Position numbers and translations under genes: made by a program. Source: Pseudomonadota bacterium (GTDB lineage: Bacteria; Pseudomonadota; Gammaproteobacteria; Burkholderiales; Burkholderiaceae_D). Taken from it: 7,011 nucleotides of DNA. Of the stretch, positions 1 to 5,273 are shown in pieces (positions within the stretch are counted from its first letter, which is position 1; each line of letters begins with the position of its first letter). The notes beneath the pieces were generated by a model. It had not been told where the DNA came from, searched no databases, and saw nothing but the letters and a program-made list of their open reading frames with translations. The DNA lies in the NCBI GenBank assembly GCA_023416415.1, contig JAEZHR010000203.1, positions 1 to 7,011 on the forward strand. The letters run 5' to 3'.

Positions 1-4
1 ATGC

Positions 5-220
5 ATGACTCACCGCATGAACAGCCCCATGAGCATCGACAAGCAGCTTTCCATTCCGGCGCCCTCCCCATCCGACGCGACAGGGCTCGCCACGGCGCCG
101 CCACCCGCGCCTGCCGCGCCAACCCGCGCCGACCTTCCGCGCGCGCGCAAGCTCGATCTTGGAAGCCCCTGCGGCGCAGCCTGCTGTGGCGGCGCCTGCG
201 CGACGGGCACAAAGAACTGA
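5..220 (+). CDS. small hypothetical protein with Cys-rich C-terminus (possibly 5'-truncated)
   Basis: I do not recognise this protein. The frame is open to the left edge, so the true start may lie outside the window; in-frame ATGs occur at 5, 17 and 29, and none has a clear ribosome binding site. The visible 71 residues are a hydrophilic segment rich in Pro, Ala, Ser and Thr, followed by a short C-terminal cluster, PCGAACCGGACATG, with four cysteines. Such a cluster could bind metal or form disulfides, but that is a guess. Third codon positions are mostly G or C, which favours this frame over the Arg-rich overlapping one. There is no signal peptide. The gene converges on the barrel gene with only 15 bases between the stop codons and no visible terminator. 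It could also be a chance ORF. Confidence 0.4.
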   Translation: MTHRMNSPMSIDKQLSIPAPSPSDATGLATAPPPAPAAPTRADLPRARKLDLGSPCGAACCGGACATGTKN

Positions 221-235
221 CGCATTCGGGCTTGC

Positions 236-1432
236 CTACCTGAACGTGATCGGCAGCGAGACGTTGATGCTGTAGTTCGGCGCGTCGTCACCGACACCGA
301 TGCCGACCGACGTGATTAGCATCGTGTCTCGCGTCAGCACGCTGGATGCCCCCAGACTGAGCACACCATACGTCTGCTCGGTCCCTGGCTGCTTAACGCC
401 ATAGAGCTTCTGGTTCTCGCGGTGAACCTGGGTGAAAGCCAGCTGCAGCGAGGTCGCCGGGCTTGCTGCCAGCACCGTTCCAATTCCGAGCGCCGTCAGG
501 TTGCCCGGATCGATGCCGTCCTCATCCCGGTACCCGCTGTACGCGAGGCTGCCGAAGAAGGCGAGCGGGTCCTGGCGCTTGAGGACAACCACCTCCGCGG
601 TCAGTCCGGGATAGCCACCTGACAGCGTGACCCGTCCGTCCTGCCGGCGTCCGCTGCCGGTGTTGTAGCTCAGGCGTCCGATCAGATCGGGCAGCGCGCC
701 CTTCTCGCGCAAGAAGGTTCGCGCAACCCCGATCGAAGCATCACCGAATCCCGAGCCGCTGTCCGAATCGACCGGGCTGAACGGCGAACGGCTGCTGGCC
801 CGCACGTACTGATAAGGCAGATCGAGTTCCAGCTGCGCATCCCAGGGCAGGCCGGCCTTGAAACCCAGGCGCAGGCCAAATTCGTTGCGGCGCAGTTCAG
901 GATCGATCAGCACGACGTTGCTCGATCCGGTGCCCGGATCGGTGATCTGCACGAGTTCGGAGCGCCTGCTCTCGTTGCGCGCGTAAGAGAAGCCGGGGGT
1001 GACCGTAAAGGCGCCGGGCGGCAGCAGCAGCGCTCCTGCCTGCGTCAGCGTGCGCTCGAGCGCACGCTGCGCTGCATCCTCGTCGATTGCAAAACTGCCG
1101 GGCACTGGCGCATCCGAGGTGCGCTGCGATGCGCGCGGAGCGGGTGCCGTCGCTTGCGCCCTTTGCTGGCTCATCTGCTGAGTCATCCCTGGTGCCGGCG
1201 ACGCCGGCGCGCGCGCCGCCTGCCTCCCGGCGGCGAGCGCATCGAGCCTGCGCTCCAGCTGCTCCACCCGCGCCTGCAGCGCGCGCACCGTGGACTGACT
1301 CTCCTCAAGTTGCCTGTCGCGCTGCGTTCCGGGTGCTCGGGTCTCCTGCCCCGATGCAGCAAGCGGATTGAAAAGCAAACCTGCGCACAGCGCCGGCGCA
1401 AGGAACACGGCACGTTCCATTCTGCACGTCAT
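236..1432 (-). CDS. FapF-like outer-membrane beta-barrel transporter with N-terminal coiled coil
   Basis: Predicted outer-membrane channel, probably the exit pore for the small proteins encoded upstream. With the start at 1432 it has 398 residues. Residues 1-28 form a Sec signal peptide (Arg-containing start, hydrophobic AVFLAPALCAGLLF, then AASGQ). Residues 40-68 form a clean heptad coiled coil with a/d positions L42, S45, V49, L52, V56, L59, L63 and L66. A Pro/Ala/Gln-rich linker follows to about 112. Residues 114-140 (FAIDEDAAQRALERTL, then GALLLPPG) resemble the plug region before the barrel. The remaining ~250 residues show alternating beta-barrel strands ending in LPITFR, like the MetA-pathway phenol-degradation family (PF13557). 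Signal peptide, coiled coil, linker and barrel in that order is the layout of FapF, the trimeric amyloid secretion channel of Pseudomonas. The start at 1432 is chosen because AAAGGG lies 9 bases upstream; 1450 (ATG), 1420 (ATG) and 1468 (TTG) are alternatives. A terminator-like hairpin precedes the gene. The family call is firm; the substrate is inferred from context. Confidence 0.82.
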   Translation of the reverse strand: MTCRMERAVFLAPALCAGLLFNPLAASGQETRAPGTQRDRQLEESQSTVRALQARVEQLERRLDALAAGRQAARAPASPAPGMTQQMSQQRAQATAPAPRASQRTSDAPVPGSFAIDEDAAQRALERTLTQAGALLLPPGAFTVTPGFSYARNESRRSELVQITDPGTGSSNVVLIDPELRRNEFGLRLGFKAGLPWDAQLELDLPYQYVRASSRSPFSPVDSDSGSGFGDASIGVARTFLREKGALPDLIGRLSYNTGSGRRQDGRVTLSGGYPGLTAEVVVLKRQDPLAFFGSLAYSGYRDEDGIDPGNLTALGIGTVLAASPATSLQLAFTQVHRENQKLYGVKQPGTEQTYGVLSLGASSVLTRDTMLITSVGIGVGDDAPNYSINVSLPITFR

Positions 1433-1478
1433 ATCGAGATGCCCTTTCATTCTGGTTCGAATTGGCAAAATTGAAGAA

Positions 1479-1509
1479 AGGCTTGCCTGACGGTGCGCCG
1501 GGCAAGCCT
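1479..1509 (-). terminator. intrinsic terminator or attenuator between peptidase and barrel genes
   Basis: A perfect 9-base inverted repeat (AGGCTTGCC at 1479-1487, GGCAAGCCT at 1501-1509) encloses a 13-base loop. Read on the minus strand the stem is followed at once by TTTCTTCAATTTT, a U-rich tract. That is the form of a rho-independent terminator for the substrate-peptidase transcript. Because it lies inside the cluster, before the barrel gene, it may work as a partial terminator that lowers barrel expression relative to the substrates. Confidence 0.6.
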
Positions 1510-1531
1510 CGCATCACACATGGATTTCCCC

Positions 1532-1552
1532 GGAAGGGATCGAGATCCTTCC
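1532..1552 (-). other. stem-loop just after the C39 peptidase stop codon
   Basis: GGAAGGGAT (1532-1540) pairs with ATCCTTCC (1545-1552) across a CGAG tetraloop with one bulged G, giving 8 base pairs. It begins within 6 bases of the peptidase stop codon. No U-tract follows on the minus strand, so it is more likely an mRNA 3'-end stabiliser or a companion to the adjacent terminator than a terminator itself. Confidence 0.4.
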
Positions 1553-1557
1553 CTCCG

Positions 1558-2184
1558 TCAGTACAAGGAGACAAATTCTTCGTCGCGCGGCGCAAGTTCC
1601 GACACTGCAGGATGGCTGCCGTCCGCACGCAAGACGACAAAGCCGACACGCCCGATCTGGGGATAGTCGATCCAGCTGTCCTCGAACTGCGCTTTCGACA
1701 TGGTCCGATTGCCCCATGCCGGATCCGCCAGCAGCACTCGGTCGCCGCGCGTTCCGCGAAACACGACGAAGTGGTTGTATCCGTTGACCCGAACCGGCAC
1801 CAGCAGCGGTGCCTTGTCGACAAGCGCATCGAGCGTCATCTTCCCGAAGCCCACGCCCTTGTAGCCACGGCCCTCGACAAATCGCTTCAGGTCGAGCAGG
1901 GAGAACCCCTCACGGATCCGGATCAGCTCCGGATGGTTGATGTACTCGGGACGCTGCATCAGCGCCACGGCAACTTCCTTCTCGGTCAGGATTTCCCCGT
2001 GGTGATGATTGAGCAGGGTCGTCAGCGCGGCGGCGCCGCAGCTCAGGTCCCATTTCTGCATCACGACGTTGACATGCCGTATTTCGATCAGCGAACGTAC
2101 AGGCGCATCGCGCGCCTGTACCACGCCCGTGCAGGCCAGCATCAGCAAGAGCTGAGCCGGCCAGGCTTGCCGGAACATGAACAT
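1558..2184 (-). CDS. stand-alone periplasmic C39-family cysteine peptidase (FapD-like)
   Basis: Predicted double-glycine leader peptidase acting in the periplasm. The 208 residues begin with a signal peptide (hydrophobic AQLLLMLACTGVV, likely cut after VQA at residue 24). The C39 catalytic set is complete: oxyanion Gln Q43 and nucleophile C49 in QKWDLSCGAAAL, H138 in NGYNHFVVF, and D154 in LADPAWG. Length fits a lone peptidase domain; there are no ABC-transporter membrane segments or ATPase as in bacteriocin exporters. In the Pseudomonas Fap operon FapD is a C39-like protease encoded before the pore, and here too it lies between the substrates and the pore gene. The start at 2184 has AGAAGGGG about 5 bases upstream; the gap from the third substrate gene is 29 bases, so the two are almost certainly cotranscribed. 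Its likely targets are the A-G motifs of the three upstream small proteins, which is inference. Confidence 0.88.
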   Translation of the reverse strand: MFMFRQAWPAQLLLMLACTGVVQARDAPVRSLIEIRHVNVVMQKWDLSCGAAALTTLLNHHHGEILTEKEVAVALMQRPEYINHPELIRIREGFSLLDLKRFVEGRGYKGVGFGKMTLDALVDKAPLLVPVRVNGYNHFVVFRGTRGDRVLLADPAWGNRTMSKAQFEDSWIDYPQIGRVGFVVLRADGSHPAVSELAPRDEEFVSLY

Positions 2185-2213
2185 GGATTCCCCTTCTGTC
2201 CGCCAGCGTTCGT

Positions 2214-2537
2214 TCAGAAACTGCTGAAGTTCAGCCCATTCAGTTCCACCCCGTTCCAGTTAACGCTGATGTCGAGTCGCGAGCTCATGTTCTGACCAAT
2301 GCCGACATTGGCTGTGTAACCCACGTTAATGAGCGCTTGAAAGAATGGGGACGAGGTTCCGCTCGTATAGGCGTACGCAAACGCCGCGCCCGGCATCATT
2401 GGCATGCTGAATCCGGCACCGGCCGATACAGCATCAAGCGTGTGCTCCGACAGGACCACGGGTTCGGATGCAATGGCGGTGCTCGCGCCGGCAAGCATGG
2501 CGACGCCGATCAGGCTCTTTGCAAGGTTTCTGAACAT
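2214..2537 (-). CDS. small secreted protein with leader motif, substrate 3 of the Fap-like cluster
   Basis: 107 residues, no recognised family. Residues 1-23 form a Sec signal peptide (hydrophobic core LIGVAMLAGA, cleavage likely after AIA). Residues 29-40 read LSEHTLDAVSAG, matching the spacing of double-glycine leaders: L at -12, S at -11, L at -7, V at -4 and A-G at -2/-1. Cleavage after G40 would release a 67-residue peptide starting AGFSMPMMPG. It contains a FAYAYTSGTSS stretch, then an alternating polar/apolar C-terminus with several Asn and ends NFSSF, compatible with beta-structure. There is no Cys, so the CXXC of classical FapB/FapC is absent. AGGAGA lies upstream of the ATG. Its small separation (29 bases) from the peptidase gene suggests the two are functionally coupled. 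It is the least similar of the three and could be a nucleator, chaperone-like or minor subunit. Confidence 0.8.
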   Translation of the reverse strand: MFRNLAKSLIGVAMLAGASTAIASEPVVLSEHTLDAVSAGAGFSMPMMPGAAFAYAYTSGTSSPFFQALINVGYTANVGIGQNMSSRLDISVNWNGVELNGLNFSSF

Positions 2538-2595
2538 TGAAGATTCTCCTGGCTATTCATCGTTGTATGTGGGGCGGACGACGCACCCGGCGCAG

Positions 2596-2633
2596 GCGAA
2601 AGAATGCGCGCCACAGGTGCGCGCATCTTTCGC
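2596..2633 (-). other. intercistronic stem-loop between substrate genes 2 and 3
   Basis: GCGAAAGA and TGCGCGC (2596-2611, with one bulged A) pair with GCGCGCATCTTTCGC (2619-2633), giving a GC-rich 15-pair stem with a 7-base loop. No U-tract follows in the transcript direction, so a classical terminator is unlikely. It sits mid-way in the 130-base spacer and could protect the upstream mRNA from 3' exonucleases or mark a processing site, setting relative amounts of the small proteins. Confidence 0.5.
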
Positions 2634-2667
2634 AATGCGCCTGCAGGGCAGGCGCGCACGGAATCGG

Positions 2668-2973
2668 TTACAGCGAGGAGCCCGCGCTCGATGACGTGAT
2701 GGCGAGCACACCGGAGGCAAAGTTGAAGGTGGTGGCCTCGGTCCTGCCATAGGCAAACAGCGGAGGCAGAACCGAAACTTGAGTGGCGCTGGTGCCGCTC
2801 GTGGAGACGCTCGAACCAAGCAGCGCCCATGACGAGCCACTGGCGACGGACGTCCAGCCAGCAGACACGTTGTCCATCTGATTCTCGCTCAGCTGCAAGG
2901 GCTCAGCCGCGCCGGCCAGACCGGCAATGGAGAACAGGGCGCTTGCCGCGACGGCATACAAGGTCTTTTTCAT
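2668..2973 (-). CDS. small secreted Ser/Thr/Gly-rich protein with leader motif, substrate 2
   Basis: 101 residues, family not recognised. The start at 2973 is chosen because GGAGG lies 6 bases upstream and it opens a textbook signal peptide (MKKTLYAVAASALFSIAGLA, cut near GAA at 21-23). A longer in-frame start at 3141 would add an Arg/Cys-rich stretch overlapping the previous gene and bury the signal peptide. Residues 28-39 read LSENQMDNVSAG, the same leader motif as its neighbours. Predicted cleavage after G39 leaves 62 residues, very rich in Ser, Thr, Ala and Gly, without Cys or charged clusters. After the motif, TSVASGSSWALLGSSVS aligns with TSTAGGWSSVLLGRSYS in substrate 1, so the two are likely paralogues. 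Probable role: fibre subunit or secreted peptide exported through the barrel protein; amyloid nature is inference. Confidence 0.8.
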   Translation of the reverse strand: MKKTLYAVAASALFSIAGLAGAAEPLQLSENQMDNVSAGWTSVASGSSWALLGSSVSTSGTSATQVSVLPPLFAYGRTEATTFNFASGVLAITSSSAGSSL

Positions 2974-3103
2974 GGTAATCCTCCGGATAGAACTAAGTTG
3001 AACTAAGGTTGAACAACAACAGCTACTGACACCACAACGGGTGCAGTCCGAAAGGCACCGCAATACGGAAGCTCTGCAGCGCGCGGCGCCGAAAGCGGGG
3101 AGA

Positions 3104-3418
3104 CTAGAACGTGGTCCAGCCCCAGGCATTTGCATTGGCACCGATGCCGATTGCCGTATTCAGGCTGGTCGCGCTCGTGTGATTCACGACGCCTGAAGAG
3201 ATGGCGGTCGTGCTCGAGACGGAATAGCTCCTCCCAAGCAGAACCGATGACCAGCCTCCTGCGGTAGAGGTCTGTCCCGCCGTCACGTTTTCCATCTGGG
3301 CGTCGGACAAGCGCAGCGCGAGCGGGTCGGCTGCCTGACCGGCTTCGGCCGCGGAAACAGTCCCTGCAACGAGCATCAGCATGGTTGCCAGACCGGAAAT
3401 CAGAATCTGCCTTTTCAT
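3104..3418 (-). CDS. small secreted Ser/Thr/Gly-rich protein with leader motif, substrate 1
   Basis: 104 residues, family not recognised; first of the three small exported proteins. Residues 1-23 form a Sec signal peptide (MKRQ, hydrophobic ILISGLATMLMLVAG, then VSA at 21-23). Residues 37-48 read LSDAQMENVTAG, the leader motif shared with the next two genes. Predicted cleavage after G48 releases a 56-residue peptide starting QTSTAGGWSS and ending in an Ala/Asn/Gly segment, GIGANANAWGWTTF. There is no Cys. AAGGAG lies 6 bases upstream of the ATG, in an A-rich stretch. Being first after the regulator and having a very good ribosome binding site, it may be the major product. It could be an amyloid-like fibre subunit, or a bacteriocin-like peptide; the missing ABC exporter and immunity gene argue against the latter. 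Confidence 0.8.
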   Translation of the reverse strand: MKRQILISGLATMLMLVAGTVSAAEAGQAADPLALRLSDAQMENVTAGQTSTAGGWSSVLLGRSYSVSSTTAISSGVVNHTSATSLNTAIGIGANANAWGWTTF

Positions 3419-3481
3419 CTGTTTCTCCTTTTTTTGGATTGGAAGTTCGTTATCAGGAACCGCTAGTCGAGAAGCTGGAAT

Positions 3482-3493
3482 GCACTGTAGTGC
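3482..3493. promoter_or_regulatory. candidate operator upstream of the first substrate gene
   Basis: A perfect inverted repeat, GCACT-GT-AGTGC, lies 64 bases before the first substrate ATG, in the 131-base gap after the LysR-type gene. It is the size expected for a dimeric helix-turn-helix regulator site. I see no convincing sigma-70 promoter in the gap, so the operator call rests on symmetry and position only. Confidence 0.3.
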
Positions 3494-3549
3494 GAGTCCC
3501 TGACGAATGAATAGCGAAATTGTTCGATCTGTTTCCGATGTGAAGGACG

Positions 3550-3912
3550 CTAGTTTCCAAGTGTGCGCGCGTAGTCTTCCAGTGCACGTGCCTCATTGAG
3601 TACGTGGCGCGAACGTTCGACCAGAAGTTGACCTGGCTTCGTAAGCACTGCCTTTCGCCCCTCGAGCTTGAGCAGCTGCACACCCAGCCGTTCCTGAAGC
3701 TTGATGAGCGTGTAGCTCAGCGTCGACTGGCTCACATGCAGACGCTCGGCCGCTTCCGCATAACTGCCGCAATCAATCAGGGCATGCAGCATCCGCCACT
3801 GCTTCAGACTCGAGCAGAAGCTTTGCATCTCGTACTGGTGCACCGTGGAGCCATTGATATGCGGGCGCGCCTGAACGGAGTTCATCAGGATCACCTCAGC
3901 TCGCTCATCCAT
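3550..3912 (-). CDS. HTH-only LysR-type transcriptional regulator (no effector domain)
   Basis: 120-residue DNA-binding protein. Residues ~38-95 form a LysR-type winged helix-turn-helix: helix WRMLHALIDCGSYAEAAERL, recognition region VSQSTLSYTLIKLQERLG (60-77), and the wing LEGRKAVLTKPGQ. A linker-like helix (LLVERSRHVLNEARALEDYA) follows and the protein then stops. LysR-type regulators normally have about 300 residues with a co-inducer domain, which is absent here; the 131 bases after the stop are too short to hold a remnant. It may bind DNA constitutively, act by heterodimerisation, or be a natural short form. Two starts are possible: 3912 and 3885, each with a GAGGTGA ribosome binding site about 5 bases upstream. 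It precedes the substrate genes on the same strand and is divergent from the LuxR-type gene, so it probably regulates the cluster. Confidence 0.8.
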   Translation of the reverse strand: MDERAEVILMNSVQARPHINGSTVHQYEMQSFCSSLKQWRMLHALIDCGSYAEAAERLHVSQSTLSYTLIKLQERLGVQLLKLEGRKAVLTKPGQLLVERSRHVLNEARALEDYARTLGN

Positions 3913-3956
3913 TTCTTCACCTCATGTCAGCAGGAAGATCATCATCAATGGCAGCT

Positions 3957-3988
3957 TGCGTCGCTGCGTCGCTGCGTCGCTGCATCGC
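3957..3988. repeat. four tandem 8-base units in the divergent promoter region
   Basis: TGCGTCGC occurs three times exactly (3957-3964, 3965-3972, 3973-3980), followed by TGCATCGC (3981-3988). The array lies 45-76 bases upstream of the LysR-type start at 3912. Short identical units can change number by slippage, or act as helically spaced protein sites. Confidence 0.75.
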
Positions 3989-4014
3989 ATGCGCATCGCA
4001 TTGAACGTGGATGC

Positions 4015-4036
4015 TAGCGAGCGTGCATGCGCGCTA
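4015..4036. promoter_or_regulatory. imperfect 22-base palindrome, candidate operator
   Basis: TAGCG (4015-4019) mirrors CGCTA (4032-4036), with a TGCA core at 4024-4027. Nine of eleven symmetric pairs match. It sits between the divergent regulator genes, about 200 bases before the LuxR-type start and 100 before the LysR-type start, a reasonable place for an autoregulatory site. Confidence 0.35.
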
Positions 4037-4236
4037 CATCATCCAAATGGGTGAGATGGACGCATGCTTCGATTGAGCGACCGCAAACGAAAAATGGGAG
4101 CTGATGTTCGACGACGGAAGCTGGGTTAGATTCTGTCGGCCGCTTGCGATAGTCCCATTCATGAGAGCGCTGCGCGCATCAGTTCATGCGTCGCCGGAAT
4201 TCATTCCCTCCGGTCCTTTCGACATTCGGGAAAAGA

Positions 4237-5199
4237 ATGCAGAACTTGTCGAGTGCCTTGATGATGTTGTACGAGGCAGCCGAGGACACAGCAGCCCACG
4301 CGTTTCCGCACGCTGCAGTTCATCTGATCCGTCGGCTGATTCGATTTGATGCTGCGGTGCTTGGCATGTGTGAATCACCAACTGCCGGTTACAGCGCTCT
4401 GTTGAGCGAGTATGCATGGGTACACGAAAGCGGATCGGAGCTGCGCGAAGACTACGTGTGCAGCGGCGAAGGCGATTTATTCGCGGAGCCATTTCTGAAG
4501 GACCAGCAGGAACCGTTTCGTTGCGAATGCCAGTTATTCTTCGGCCGCACGCGAGCTCCCCGCCTTGAAGATTTCGCACGACGCCATGCAATGCGACAGC
4601 TGATGCTGTTCGGAAGTGCATCAATGCGTGCACGTTCGCATTGGATCATCCTCTTTCGCCGCGCCCGCGATACGTTCACGACGCACGAGGCCAGCTGCCT
4701 CGCACTGCTCTTCGCGCACCTTGAGCGCTGCCTGTTCATGAACCGTTCACGGCATCTTGAGCGTCAAGTGCGCGAGCGCGAAGCGCGCGCGGCCGCATTG
4801 CTGAACTGGCACGGGCGCGTCGAAGCCGCCGACCCCTGCTTTCGCGATCTCATTGCACTGGAGTGGCCTGCCGCCGGAACGGACCGGGTTTCGCAAGACG
4901 TGATCAGATGCTTTCGCGATGGCGAGGATTTCGAAGGTGCGCGCATTCGTATCGCGCTGTGCGCGCAGGACGAACTCATCGTCTGCAAAGCGTGGGAAAA
5001 GAACCTGCTGAGCACATTGACCCCGACCGAATTCGCCGTCGCCCTGCAGTTCTCGCGCGGACTTACGCACAAGGACGTGGCACGGAAGCTCGGCGTATCG
5101 CAGAACACGGTGCGCAGCCACATCAAGCACGTCTACGACAAGCTCGCCATCAACAGCAAGGCGCGCCTTGCGCAGTTGATGACAAATCACATGCGCTGA
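4237..5199 (+). CDS. LuxR-type transcriptional regulator
   Basis: 320 residues from the chosen start. The C-terminus (about 258-316) is a LuxR/GerE helix-turn-helix: LTPTEFAVALQFSRGLTHKD, then VARKLGVSQNTVRSHIKHVY with the recognition helix, and DKLAINSKARLAQLM. The N-terminal ~200 residues (ALMMLYEAAEDTAAHAFPHA, then LIRRLIRFDAAVLGM) resemble the GAF/PAS-like sensory region of such regulators, but no acyl-homoserine-lactone domain or phospho-acceptor receiver is recognisable, so its signal is unknown. The start at 4237 is preferred because the conserved part begins right after it and GGGAAAAG precedes it; 4186 would add 17 Arg-rich residues without a ribosome binding site. It is divergent from the LysR-type gene and upstream of a lipoprotein gene on the same strand, so it may control either the secretion cluster or the lipoprotein. 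The target is inference. Confidence 0.85.
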   Translation: MQNLSSALMMLYEAAEDTAAHAFPHAAVHLIRRLIRFDAAVLGMCESPTAGYSALLSEYAWVHESGSELREDYVCSGEGDLFAEPFLKDQQEPFRCECQLFFGRTRAPRLEDFARRHAMRQLMLFGSASMRARSHWIILFRRARDTFTTHEASCLALLFAHLERCLFMNRSRHLERQVREREARAAALLNWHGRVEAADPCFRDLIALEWPAAGTDRVSQDVIRCFRDGEDFEGARIRIALCAQDELIVCKAWEKNLLSTLTPTEFAVALQFSRGLTHKDVARKLGVSQNTVRSHIKHVYDKLAINSKARLAQLMTNHMR

Positions 5200-5222
5200 A
5201 AGTCCGGCACAGGACTCAGCGC
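5193..5222 (+). other. stem-loop overlapping the LuxR-type stop codon
   Basis: GCGCTGA (5193-5199, including the stop codon) pairs with TCAGCGC (5216-5222), and GTCC pairs with GGAC inside, with a two-A bulge and a GGCACA loop. There is no U-tract, so it is not a standard terminator. It could limit read-through or stabilise the upstream mRNA before the lipoprotein gene. Confidence 0.4.
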
Positions 5223-5273
5223 AAGTGTCACAGATGCATCAATCAGGGAGTGCTTTCTCTCGAGGAAACGAAC

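Larger units (their letters stand above)
3913..4236. promoter_or_regulatory. divergent regulatory region between the LysR-type and LuxR-type genes
   Basis: 324 bases with no credible gene; it must carry the promoters of both divergent regulators. It holds an 8-base tandem repeat (3957-3988), an ATGCGCAT palindrome (3989-3996) and an imperfect 22-base palindrome (4015-4036). I could not identify good -35/-10 pairs by eye in either direction. Small ORFs crossing it look like chance frames. Confidence 0.55.

Noticed and set aside
1558..2184. C39 peptidase as a lipoprotein (Cys at residue 18)
   Set aside because: The residues before C18 (LMLA) do not form a good lipobox, and VQA at 22-24 is a normal signal peptidase I site.
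1462..2295. 277-residue plus-strand ORF
   Set aside because: It is the antisense shadow of the C39 peptidase, whose catalytic residues are all in place on the minus strand.
3038..3060. Hairpin in the spacer between substrates 1 and 2
   Set aside because: Only GGTGC/GCACC (5 base pairs) can form; it is too weak to call, unlike the stem in the next spacer.
2668..3141. Longer 157-residue form of substrate 2
   Set aside because: The extra 56 residues are Arg/Cys-rich, overlap the preceding gene and bury a perfect signal peptide; GGAGG stands before the internal ATG at 2973.
2214..3418. Class II bacteriocin cluster
   Set aside because: The leader spacing fits, but the proteins also have Sec signal peptides, the C39 protein has no ABC-transporter part, and no immunity gene is seen. 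A Fap-like reading explains the barrel protein better.
2214..3418. Canonical fapA, fapB and fapC genes
   Set aside because: The small proteins lack Fap repeats, CXXC and the expected length, so I did not give them Fap gene symbols.
3957..3996. CRISPR array
   Set aside because: The units are only 8 bases long and directly adjacent, with no spacers.
3604..4017. 137-residue plus-strand ORF
   Set aside because: It is antisense to the LysR-type gene, which has a clear helix-turn-helix; the ORF resembles no protein and runs into the tandem repeat.
4104..4349. 81-residue plus-strand ORF with a GGGAG upstream, possibly a leader peptide
   Set aside because: It overlaps the LuxR-type gene out of frame by over 100 bases and its composition looks random; the ribosome binding site match may be chance.
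4863..5273. N-terminal extension of the lipoprotein into the LuxR-type gene
   Set aside because: The stretch is an Arg-rich alternative frame of the regulator; the lipoprotein signal peptide must be N-terminal and begins at 5274.
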